Both the position numbers and the translations under genes were made by a program. The notes under the pieces were generated by a model. It saw only the letters and a program-made list of their open reading frames with translations. It had not been told where the DNA came from and made no database searches. 64,000 nt of DNA from Bog-756 sp963824645 (GTDB lineage: Bacteria; Actinomycetota; Acidimicrobiia; Acidimicrobiales; RAAP-2): NCBI GenBank assembly GCA_963824645.1, contig CAWGQC010000012.1, positions 288,958 to 352,957 on the forward strand, read 5' to 3'. Below, piece after piece: positions 18,566 to 27,500 of the stretch. Positions within the stretch are counted from its first letter, which is position 1. Each line of letters starts with the position of its first letter.

Positions 18566-19645
18566 ATGTCGGCCGAGCCCCGGGAAGGCGCCCCGGGTAC
18601 CGGTGACGGTGTGGCGGAGGCAGTGGCCGCCCTGCTCGACACCCTCGAATCGACCTCGACGACAGCCACCCAACGGCGTCTCTACCGCTCGATGCTCACC
18701 ACGGTGGCTGGACTGGCCACCGACGGGACCGAAATCATCGACCTCAAGGTGGCCGACTCGGCACTGGCCGAGATGGCCGAGGCCTTCCGGGTGTTCCGGC
18801 CCTTTCGCCGCCGGCGGAAGATCACCATCTTCGGGTCGGCCCGCACCCTCCCCGACCATCCCGCCTACCGGTCGGCCCGCGACCTGGCCGGTTCGATCTC
18901 GTCGGAGGACTGGATGGTGGTCACCGGGGCCGGCCCGGGGATCATGGCGGCGGGCATGGAGGGCGCCGGGCGCGACCGTTCCATCGGGGTCAACATCCGG
19001 CTCCCCTTCGAGCAGGGGGCCAACAGCTTCATCGCCCAGGATCCCAAGTTGGTCGAGATGCGCTACTTCTTCACCCGCAAGCTCATGCTGATCAAGGAGT
19101 CCGACGGCTACGTGGTACTGCCCGGCGGCTTCGGCACCCTGGACGAGGGCTACGAACTGTTGACCCTCCTCCAGACAGGCAAGGCCGAGCCGGCCCCGGT
19201 GGTCCTGCTGGACATCCCGGGAGGAACCTACTGGCGGGGATGGGACACCTTCATGCGCCAGGAGGTCGAGCCCCGTGGCCTGGTCTCGGTGGATGACCGC
19301 GCCCTGTTCATCATCACCGACGATGTGAAGGTGGCCACGGCCGAGCTCCTCGGCTTCTACCGCAACTACCAGTCCTGCCGCTGGGTGGGCGACCTCCTGG
19401 TCATGCGTCTGGCCGTGGCCCCCGGCCGGGCCGAACTGGCCGAGCTCAACCGCGACTTCGCCGACATCATCACCAGCGGCGTCATGCGGATGTCCAAGCC
19501 CCTCCCCCCAGAGCGGTCCGAGACCGAAGGGTTGGATCTGCCGCGGCTGGTGTTCCGTTTCGACAAGATCCACTACGGCCGGCTCCGCCAGCTCATCGAC
19601 GCCCTCAACCGGATCGCCCCCGACCGCACCGGGTCGGAGGACTGA
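18566..19645 (+). CDS. LOG-family protein (TIGR00730-type)
   Basis: A 359-residue protein with a central LOG domain. GAGPGIMAAG and the hallmark PGGFGTLDE (residues 186-194) form the nucleotide-binding and catalytic site of cytokinin riboside 5'-monophosphate phosphoribohydrolases. It is longer than typical LOG proteins (about 190 residues), with extra N- and C-terminal regions, as in a conserved actinobacterial subgroup, so the substrate may be another nucleotide. It starts 5 bp after fbiC and may be co-transcribed. Confidence 0.85.
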   Translation: MSAEPREGAPGTGDGVAEAVAALLDTLESTSTTATQRRLYRSMLTTVAGLATDGTEIIDLKVADSALAEMAEAFRVFRPFRRRRKITIFGSARTLPDHPAYRSARDLAGSISSEDWMVVTGAGPGIMAAGMEGAGRDRSIGVNIRLPFEQGANSFIAQDPKLVEMRYFFTRKLMLIKESDGYVVLPGGFGTLDEGYELLTLLQTGKAEPAPVVLLDIPGGTYWRGWDTFMRQEVEPRGLVSVDDRALFIITDDVKVATAELLGFYRNYQSCRWVGDLLVMRLAVAPGRAELAELNRDFADIITSGVMRMSKPLPPERSETEGLDLPRLVFRFDKIHYGRLRQLIDALNRIAPDRTGSED

Positions 19646-19663
19646 ACCGGTGGGGCAATCCTT

Positions 19664-19933
19664 CTAACGACCGGTGATCCCGGCGCCTTTCAGCATGCGC
19701 CGCAGGTCGATGACCATCTGCTCGTCGACATCGTGGCCCGAAGGCGCATCCAGCGTTTCCGTCTCCGGTCCCAGCGTCACCTTGTAACGCCCGTCGTGTC
19801 GCTCGCTGACCTCGCCCACACTCTCCAGCAGCGACAGCACGTCGTGCCACTGGATGTTGTGGCTGACCGGGTGCTGGAAGATCTTCTCCACGGTGACTCG
19901 GTGGTGTCCGTTGAGCTTGATGTCTTCGGCCAT
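19664..19933 (-). CDS. Conserved small protein, HicA-fold-like
   Basis: An 89-residue protein with KLNGHHRVTVEKIFQHP at the start and a C-terminal VIDLRRMLKGAG. I recognise it only as a small conserved actinobacterial type; the ordering of His- and Lys-rich strands recalls the HicA double-stranded-RNA-binding fold. No HicB-like antitoxin gene lies beside it, so a toxin role is not supported. GGAGG lies 5 nt before the ATG. It converges with the LOG gene. Confidence 0.7.
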   Translation of the reverse strand: MAEDIKLNGHHRVTVEKIFQHPVSHNIQWHDVLSLLESVGEVSERHDGRYKVTLGPETETLDAPSGHDVDEQMVIDLRRMLKGAGITGR

Positions 19934-20031
19934 GGGTCCTCCCCGGCGGCCCGAAACAGCTCCGAGCTCACCGCCTGCGAGTGTAGACGGGCGCCGCCCA
20001 CCGCTACCGGGAGCCCACTCCGTCCTGTCGG

Positions 20032-20265
20032 TCAGGGGCCGTCGTCGGCCTCCGATGACGACGGCGGACCGTTCAGCAGGGCCACCGCCTTGTCGATGGA
20101 CCGCCGGGCCCGGGTGATCCTCTTCTCCTCGGCGGTCACCGACGGATCAGGCTCACCACCGGCCCGTAGCTGGTCGGCGGCCCGACGCAGGCGGTCGAGG
20201 GCCAGATCGGCCAACTCCTCGCCGATGCCGGCCAGCCTCTCGGCGATCTCCGCGGGGTCGGCCAC
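20032..20265 (-). CDS. Small hypothetical protein, helical
   Basis: A 77-residue, highly charged and predicted all-helical protein of unknown function. It starts with GTG 6 bp after the stop of the acyl-CoA ligase and is probably co-transcribed with it. The case rests on spacing and actinobacterial-looking composition; no family is recognised. Confidence 0.55.
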   Translation of the reverse strand: MADPAEIAERLAGIGEELADLALDRLRRAADQLRAGGEPDPSVTAEEKRITRARRSIDKAVALLNGPPSSSEADDGP

Positions 20266-20271
20266 GATCGC

Positions 20272-21906
20272 TCAACCCGGCCGGGGGAGGTCGACCTCGA
20301 TGACCTCGAGCGCGCCTTCGGCGTGTCGGGACCGGAGCACCTTCTTGTCGAACTTGCCCACGCTGGTCTTCGGAACCTCGTCGATGAACACCCACCGTTC
20401 GGGCAGCCACCAACGGCTCACCCTCCCCGACAGGAAATCGACCAGTTCGTCCGGACCCACCTCGGCCCCCTCCTCCACCACCACGGCGGCCAGGGGGCGC
20501 TCGCTCCACCGGTCATCGGGCACGGCGATGACCGCCGCTTCCACCACCGATGGATGGGCCATGACCTCGTTCTCCAGCTCCACCGAGGAGATCCACTCCC
20601 CACCCGACTTGATCACGTCCTTGGTCCGGTCGCTGATCTGCATGAAGCCCCGGCGGTCGAGGGTCCCGATGTCGCCGGTGCGCAGCCATCCGTCGTGGAA
20701 CCGCTCCGGTGCCGGCTCCCCGTAGTAGGAGCCGGTGATCCACGGCCCCCGCGCCTCGAACTCCCCCAGCGACTCACCGTCGGAGGGCAGCACCGAGCCG
20801 TCTTCCCCGACCACCCGTATCTCGACCCCGGGAACCACACGACCGGTTTTGGCCCGCCACTCGATCTCTTCTTCGGGGGGCGTGCCCCGGGGCGGGAGGG
20901 CCACGGCACAGAGCGGACTGGTTTCGGTCATGCCCCACCCCTGGACCAGCTCGACGTCGAAGTGTTCCTTGTACCCCTCGATGAGCTGCCGGGGCACGGC
21001 CGCCCCGCCGGCCGTGATGAGCCGAATGGACGACAGGTCGACCGGATGGCTCTGGGCGTAGCGCAACAGGTCGTTCCAGATGGTGGGCACACCGGCCGAC
21101 ACGGTCGGACGGTGCCGGGCCATGATGGCGGCCAGGGGTTCGGCTTGCAGGAACTGCTGGGGCATGACCATGTCGGCCCCGGTCATGAAGGCGCCGTAAG
21201 GCGTTCCCCAGGCGTTGGCGTGGAACATGGGGACGATGGCCAGGACCCGGTCGAGCTCGTTGATGCCGAGCGAGGAGGCCGAGGTGATGGCCATCGAGTG
21301 CAGGGCGGTCGACCGGTGGCTGTACACCACCCCTTTGGGGTTCCCGGTGGTACCCGACGTGTAGCACATGGCCGCCGCTTGCCGTTCGTCGAAGGTGGGC
21401 CACGGATAGCCGGGCTCTTCGGCCCGGACCATGGCCTCGTAGGACAGGGTGTCGCCCAGGGCGGACCCGTCACCGCTGCCCGCCACCACCACGTGCTTGA
21501 CCGTGGTCAACTGGTCGCGCACCCGGGCCAGCAGGGGCACCAAAGAATCGTCGACGATGATGACCTGGTCCTCGGCGTGGTTGATCACGTAGGCCAGCTG
21601 CTCGGGGAACAGCCGGAGGTTGAGGGTGTGGAGGACGGCACCCATGGCCGGAATGGCCAGGTACGCCTCCAAATGGGTCTGGTTGTTCCACAGGATGGTC
21701 CCCACCCGGTCGCTGTCCCCCACCCCGATGCGGGCCAGGGCCCGGGCCAGCTGTTCGGAGCGGGCGGCCACCTCGGTGAAGGACACGTCGGTGGCCGAGG
21801 CGTCCGGACCGGTCACCGTTATCACCCGACTGTCGCCGTAGACGTTCTGGCCGTGGCGGACGATGCCGCTCACCAACAACGGGGCGTCCTGCATGGTGCT
21901 CAACAT
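20272..21906 (-). CDS. Acyl-CoA synthetase (fatty-acid-CoA ligase type)
   Basis: A 544-residue adenylate-forming enzyme that activates a carboxylic acid, probably a medium- or long-chain fatty acid, to its CoA thioester via acyl-AMP. The phosphate-binding loop YTSGTTGNPKG is at 182-192. Other adenylate-site motifs are QGWGMTETSP, the hinge-proximal GWLRTGDIG, DRTKDVIKSGGEWIS and the catalytic lysine region KTSVGKFDKK. The ATG at 21906 is preferred over an earlier in-frame GTG because GGGGAGGA lies 6 nt upstream. Chain-length preference cannot be told. Confidence 0.92.
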   Translation of the reverse strand: MLSTMQDAPLLVSGIVRHGQNVYGDSRVITVTGPDASATDVSFTEVAARSEQLARALARIGVGDSDRVGTILWNNQTHLEAYLAIPAMGAVLHTLNLRLFPEQLAYVINHAEDQVIIVDDSLVPLLARVRDQLTTVKHVVVAGSGDGSALGDTLSYEAMVRAEEPGYPWPTFDERQAAAMCYTSGTTGNPKGVVYSHRSTALHSMAITSASSLGINELDRVLAIVPMFHANAWGTPYGAFMTGADMVMPQQFLQAEPLAAIMARHRPTVSAGVPTIWNDLLRYAQSHPVDLSSIRLITAGGAAVPRQLIEGYKEHFDVELVQGWGMTETSPLCAVALPPRGTPPEEEIEWRAKTGRVVPGVEIRVVGEDGSVLPSDGESLGEFEARGPWITGSYYGEPAPERFHDGWLRTGDIGTLDRRGFMQISDRTKDVIKSGGEWISSVELENEVMAHPSVVEAAVIAVPDDRWSERPLAAVVVEEGAEVGPDELVDFLSGRVSRWWLPERWVFIDEVPKTSVGKFDKKVLRSRHAEGALEVIEVDLPRPG

Positions 21907-22105
21907 GACCGTTCCTCCCCTGGGCCGCACCGGGTGACCCGGTTCGACGAGCTTACCGATCCCGCCTGTCGCCTGACGGGGCCAGCGGCCCTTGATCGGC
22001 CCGGCCCACGGTGCTCAACTGGTGGTGGCCGGTACCGGACGGGCAGTTGACCCACCTCTGAGCGACCACGCTCACCACGTCACCTGTCGCCGTCGAGGTC
22101 CGGGC

Positions 22106-23020
22106 ATGGGAAAGCTGGTCATCGCCCTCGTCACCGCCACCGTGGCCCTCACCCTGGGTCTGGTCGCCCTGGTGGCCTCCACGGTGGGCGGAACCGGAAC
22201 CGCCGACGGCTCGTCGGCCCTACCCGCCACGGGGGGAGGACCTTCGGCGGCCGCCGCCCTGCCCTCCGCCTGGTTGGCTCTGTACCAACGGGCGGCCGCC
22301 ACCTGTCCGGGCCTGGCCTGGTCGGTGCTGGCCGCCATCGGAACGGTGGAGTCAGGGAGTGGCCGGTCCACCGCACCGGGGGTCCGGTCCGGTGCCAACG
22401 CCGCCGGGGCCGAAGGTCCGATGCAATTCCTTCCTTCGACTTTCTCTGCCTATGCCACGGTCGGGCCCGGCGGGGCGCGACCGCCGTCCCCCTACGACCC
22501 GGTGGATGCCGTCTACACGGCGGCCGCACTGCTGTGCGCCGACGGAGCCGGCTCGGCGTCCACCTTGCGGGGCGCCGTGGTCGATTACAACCACTCGGGT
22601 ACCTACGCCGACACCGTGCTGACCCTGGCCCTGGCCTTGGCGCAGAATCCGTCGGCCTCGGACACGGTGGTGGCCGCCCTTTCCTTCGCCGCCGGCCAGC
22701 TGGGTACCCCCTACCTGTGGGGCGGTACCGGGGCCGGGGGCTTCGACTGCTCGGGACTGGTCCAGGCCGCCTATCGGGCTGCCGGGGTCACCCTGCCCCG
22801 GGTGGCCCAGGACCAGTACGACGCCGGACCGGTCGTTCCCGCCGGATCGACCGTCCTGCCCGGCGATCTCGTCTTCTTCGGCACCGGGGCCGCCACCGTG
22901 GAGCATGTGGGACTCTACGTGGGCGAGGGTGAGATGATCGACGCCCCCTATACCGGGGCCCTGATCCGCTACGACGACGCCGGTGGCCCGCAACTGGTGG
23001 GGGCCACCCGTCCGGGGTGA
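22106..23020 (+). CDS. Secreted/membrane-anchored cell-wall hydrolase: transglycosylase-like plus NlpC/P60
   Basis: A 304-residue protein with an N-terminal hydrophobic anchor or signal (about 3-24), a transglycosylase-like domain (about 50-185, Glu82 in TVESGSG as candidate acid) and a C-terminal NlpC/P60 peptidase. The peptidase keeps the nucleophile Cys215 (FDCSG) and His267 (VEHVG). The pairing suggests it cuts both glycan and peptide bonds of peptidoglycan. The ATG at 22106 has GAGG about 7 nt upstream. The 200-bp gap after the divergent ligase holds no other recognisable element. Confidence 0.87.
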   Translation: MGKLVIALVTATVALTLGLVALVASTVGGTGTADGSSALPATGGGPSAAAALPSAWLALYQRAAATCPGLAWSVLAAIGTVESGSGRSTAPGVRSGANAAGAEGPMQFLPSTFSAYATVGPGGARPPSPYDPVDAVYTAAALLCADGAGSASTLRGAVVDYNHSGTYADTVLTLALALAQNPSASDTVVAALSFAAGQLGTPYLWGGTGAGGFDCSGLVQAAYRAAGVTLPRVAQDQYDAGPVVPAGSTVLPGDLVFFGTGAATVEHVGLYVGEGEMIDAPYTGALIRYDDAGGPQLVGATRPG

Positions 23021-23054
23021 ACCGGACCGACCGGCGACGGCCGGCGCCGTGGTT

Positions 23055-24563
23055 TCAGCGCAGAGCCAACTGCCCGGGGACGATGGGCGCGGGCAGTGCC
23101 GTCCGGCCCATCAGGTAGCGATCGACCGAAGCCGCCGCCGAACGGCCTTCGGCGATGGCCCACACGATGAGGCTCTGGCCCCGGGTCATGTCCCCGCACA
23201 CGAACACCCCGTCCCTGCTGGTCGACCACTGACCGTCGGCCTCCACCGTGCCCCGCCGGCTGACCTCCAAGTCGAGCTCGGCCACCACCCCGTGGCGCTC
23301 GGTGCCCAGGAAGCCCAGGGCCAACAGCACCAGCTCGCAGGGCACCTCGAATTCGGAATCCGGACGGGGGGCGAACACCGGACGGCCGTCGTCACCGGTG
23401 ACCATCTCCACCTCGGTGGCCCGGAGAGCCCGGACACGGCCGTGGCCGTCGTCGAGGAATTCGGCGGTGGACACCGAAAAGACCCGCTCCCCCCCTTCCT
23501 CGAGCGCCGACGAGGTGCGCAGGATGAGCGGCCAGGTCGGCCACGGATTGTCTTCCGCCCGATCCGTCGGGGGTTCGGGCATGATCTCGAGCTGACGCAC
23601 GCTGAGGGCCCGTTGGCGGTGCACGGTGCCCAGACAGTCGGCCCCGGTGTCCCCGCCCCCGATGATGACCACGTGCTTGCCCTCGGCTGTGATCGGCACC
23701 TCGTCCTGTTCGTCGTGGAGGACCATGGTCTGGGGCTTGAGGTAGTCCATGGCCAGGTGGATCCCCTCCATCTGGCGACCGGGTACATCCAGATCGCGGG
23801 GGTGGGTGGCGCCACCGGCCAGAAGCACGGCGTCGTACTCCTCGATGAGCGTCCGGGCCGCCACCACCTGGGCGTCGGGGGCTACCGCCTGAGCCACTTC
23901 CGGCGCCGGCTCCCCCACCGACACCCGACAGCGGAACTCGACACCCTCGGACACCATCTGTTCGATCCGCCGGTCGAGCACCGCCTTTTCCATCTTGAAC
24001 TCCGGGATTCCGTAGCGGAGCAGGCCACCCGGTTGTTCGGCCCGCTCGAACACCACCACCCGGTGGCCGGCCCGGATCAGCTGCTGGGCGGCGGCCATCC
24101 CGGCGGGGCCCGACCCCACGACGGCCACCGATTTTCCGGTCACGGTGGTCGGGCGAACCGGCTCGATCCACCCTTCGGCCCAGGCCCGTTCGGCGATCTC
24201 GTACTCGATGCGTTCGATGGTCACCGGGTCGTCGCTGATCCCCAGCACGCAGGCCCCTTCGCACGGGGCCGGGCACAGCCGACCGGTGAACTCGGGGAAA
24301 TTATTGGTGGCATGGAGACGGTCGGCCGCCTCCGACCAGTCGTCCTTGTAAACCAGGTCGTTCCACTCCGGAATGAGATTGCCCAGTGGGCAACCCTCGT
24401 GACAGAAGGGGATGCCGCAGTCCATACACCGCGCCCCTTGCTGGCGGGCCGATTCCGCCGGAAAGGGTTCGTAGACCTCCCGCCAGTCGCGCAGCCGCAC
24501 CGGCACCGGTCGGCGGGACGGAAGGGCCCGCCCGTACTTGAGGAAGCCGGTCACATCACCCAT
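23055..24563 (-). CDS. gltD: Glutamate synthase small subunit
   Basis: The NADPH- and FAD-binding subunit of glutamate synthase (GOGAT), 502 residues. The N-terminal cysteine-rich region (CMDCGIPFC, CPLGN, CPAPCEGAC) binds two [4Fe-4S] clusters. Two dinucleotide folds follow: VVGSGPAGMAAAQ for FAD and IIGGGDTGADC for NADPH. It passes electrons to the GltB FMN site. The start overlaps the end of gltB by 8 bp, so the subunits are translationally coupled. Confidence 0.96.
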   Translation of the reverse strand: MGDVTGFLKYGRALPSRRPVPVRLRDWREVYEPFPAESARQQGARCMDCGIPFCHEGCPLGNLIPEWNDLVYKDDWSEAADRLHATNNFPEFTGRLCPAPCEGACVLGISDDPVTIERIEYEIAERAWAEGWIEPVRPTTVTGKSVAVVGSGPAGMAAAQQLIRAGHRVVVFERAEQPGGLLRYGIPEFKMEKAVLDRRIEQMVSEGVEFRCRVSVGEPAPEVAQAVAPDAQVVAARTLIEEYDAVLLAGGATHPRDLDVPGRQMEGIHLAMDYLKPQTMVLHDEQDEVPITAEGKHVVIIGGGDTGADCLGTVHRQRALSVRQLEIMPEPPTDRAEDNPWPTWPLILRTSSALEEGGERVFSVSTAEFLDDGHGRVRALRATEVEMVTGDDGRPVFAPRPDSEFEVPCELVLLALGFLGTERHGVVAELDLEVSRRGTVEADGQWSTSRDGVFVCGDMTRGQSLIVWAIAEGRSAAASVDRYLMGRTALPAPIVPGQLALR

Positions 24564-27500
24564 GAGCTGCCGCCATAACCGCCTCGTCCACCGACCGGCC
24601 CTCGGCGATCGCCTTTTCGGTGGCCTCGAGCACCCGCCGGTAGTCCTTGGGCATGACCGTCACGAATTGCTCCGACGTGCTCACCCAGTCGAGCAGGATC
24701 CGGCCGGCCAACGCTGAGCCGGTTTCGTCGAGGTGCATGGTGATCCTGTCCTTCAGCCACATGCGGTCGTCCGGGGCCAGCGTCTCGAGGTCGACGGTGG
24801 CCCGGTTGACCAGACCGGCCAACCAGCCGTGCGGATCGAACACATAGGCCACGCCCCCTGACATGCCGGCTCCGAAGTTGCGCCCGGTCGGGCCGAGCAC
24901 CACCACCCGACCCCCGGTCATGTACTCACAGGCATGGTCGCCCACCCCCTCGACCACCGCGATCGCCCCCGAGTTTCGCACGCCGAACCGCTCGCCCACC
25001 TGGCCGCGCAGGAACATCTCGCCGGCGGTGGCCCCGTACAGGATGACATTGCCGGCCACGATGTTCTCCTCGGCCGCGAAGGGGGACTCATCGGGGGGTC
25101 GCACGATGATCCGTCCACCGGAGAGTCCCTTGCCCAGGTAGTCATTGCTGTCCCCCAGCAGCCGGAGAGTCACCCCCTTGGGCACGAAGGCGCCGAAGCT
25201 CTGGCCGGCCGATCCGACGAAGGTCAGGTCGATGGTCCCCTCGGGTAGTCCCGCACTGCCGTACCGGCGGGTTATCTCGTAGCCGAGGAGGGTGCCCACC
25301 GTGCGGTCCACATTGGCGATGTCCACAGTGGCGGCTATAGGGGCCCCTCCTTCGATGGCCGGCCGGCACAGATCGAGGAAGGCATGGTCGAGGGCTCGGT
25401 CGAGGCCGTGGTCCTGTCGGGTGACACAGTGGCGCTCGCTTCCGGCGGGCAGGTCGGGCTCGACCAGGATGGGGGACAGATCGAGTCCCGCGGCCTTCCA
25501 GTGATCCACGGCCTGGGACGCATCGATCAGCTCGACCCGCCCGACCGCCTCCTCCAGCGACCGCAGCCCGAGTGAGGCCAGGTGCTCGCGGACCTCTTCG
25601 GCGATGTACTCGAAGAAGGTCTCCACGAACTCGGGTTGGCCCGAGTAGCGGGCCCGCAGTGCAGGTACCTGGGTGGCGATGCCCACCGGACAGGAGTCGA
25701 GGTGACAGACCCGCATCATGATGCAGCCCGAGACCACCAAGGGCGCGGTGGCGAACCCGAACTCCTCGGCCCCCAGCAGAGCGCCGATGACCACGTCGCG
25801 GCCGGTCTTCATCTGTCCGTCGACCTGCACGACGATGCGGTCCCGGAGCCCGTTGGCCAACAGTGTCTGCTGGGTTTCGGCCAGTCCCAACTCCCAGGGG
25901 ATGCCGGCGTGCTTGAGGGAAGTGAGCGGGGCTGCTCCCGTGCCACCGTCATGCCCGGATATGAGGACCACATCGGAGTGGGCCTTGGCCACCCCGGCGG
26001 CCACCGTACCCACCCCCACCTCGGCCACCAGCTTGACGTGCACCCGGGCCCTGGGGTTGGCCGACTTCAGGTCGTGGATGAGCTGGGCGATGTCCTCGAT
26101 CGAATAGATGTCGTGGTGGGGAGGGGGCGAGATGAGTCCGACTCCGGGAGTCGAGAACCGGGTGCGGGCGATCCACGGGTGCACCTTCTGCCCCGGCAGT
26201 TGGCCGCCCTCACCCGGTTTGGCCCCCTGGGCGATCTTGATCTGGATGTCGTCGGCATTGACCAGGTACTCCGAAGTCACCCCGAACCGGCCCGACGCCA
26301 CCTGCTTGATGGCGCTGCGACGCAGATCGCCGTTGGCGTCGGGCGTGAAGCGGTCGGCGTCCTCGCCTCCCTCGCCGGTATTGGATCGTCCACCCAGGCG
26401 GTTCATGGCGATGGCCAGCGTCTCGTGGGCCTCGGCCGAAATCGATCCGTAGGACATGGCGCCCGTCGAGAAGCGGGCCACGATGGACGAGACCGACTCC
26501 ACCTCGTCGATGGGGATGGGCACGGCGGCGTCGGTCCGGAAGCGCATCAGGCCGCGCAGGGTGGCCAGGTGGACGGCCTGGTCATCGACGGCGGTGGTGT
26601 ACTCCTTGAACACGTCGTAACGCTTGGCCCGGGTGGCGTGCTGCAGCTTGAACACAGTGCGGGGATTGAACAGGTGGATCTCCCCCTCGCGCCTCCACTG
26701 GTACTCGCCGCCCACCTCCCGCTCCCGGTGGGCCAGTTCGGTGGGCCGGTCCAGATGGGCCAGCCGGTGGCGCACGGCCACCTCCTCGGCCACCACGCTG
26801 AGCCCCACCCCGCCGATGCGGGACACCGTCCCGGTGAAGTACTCCTCGACCACCTCGGTGGCCAAGCCCACCGCCTCGAACACCTGGGCACCGGTGTAGG
26901 AGGCCACCGTGGAGATGCCCATCTTGGACATCACCTTGATGATCCCCTTGGAGGCGGCCTTGATGAAGTTCTTCTGGGCCTGCCGGGGCGTCACCCCGGT
27001 GAGGGTGCCCGAGGCGATCATGTCGTCGATGGTCTCGAAGGCCAGATAGGGATTGATGGCGGCGGCCCCGAACCCCTTGAGCAGGGCCATGTGGTGCACT
27101 TCGCGGGCGTCACCCGTCTCCACCACCAGTCCGACCTGGGTCCTCGTTTTCTCCCGGACCAGGTGATGGTGGACGGCGGAGACCATCAGGAGCGAGGGGA
27201 TCGGCGCCAGTGTGGCCGTGGAGTTGCGGTCGGAGAGCACGATGACGTCGGCGCCGTCGGCTATGGCCGCGCTGACCTGGGTCCGTACCTCGTCGATGGC
27301 CCGCCGCAGGGCGTCGCCCCCGCCGGCCACCTCGAACAGGCCGTCCACGGCGAATGCCCGGAAGCCCGGTGTGCTCCCGTCCTCGTTGACATAGAGGAGC
27401 TTGGCCAAGTCGTCGTTGTCGATGATGGGCATGGGCAACACGATCTGGCGGCACGACCCGGCGGTGGGCTCGAGCAGATTGGCCTCGGGTCCCAACGTCG

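Noticed and set aside
19664..19933. HicA-type toxin of a toxin-antitoxin pair
   Set aside because: No antitoxin gene is adjacent, and the resemblance is only to the fold.
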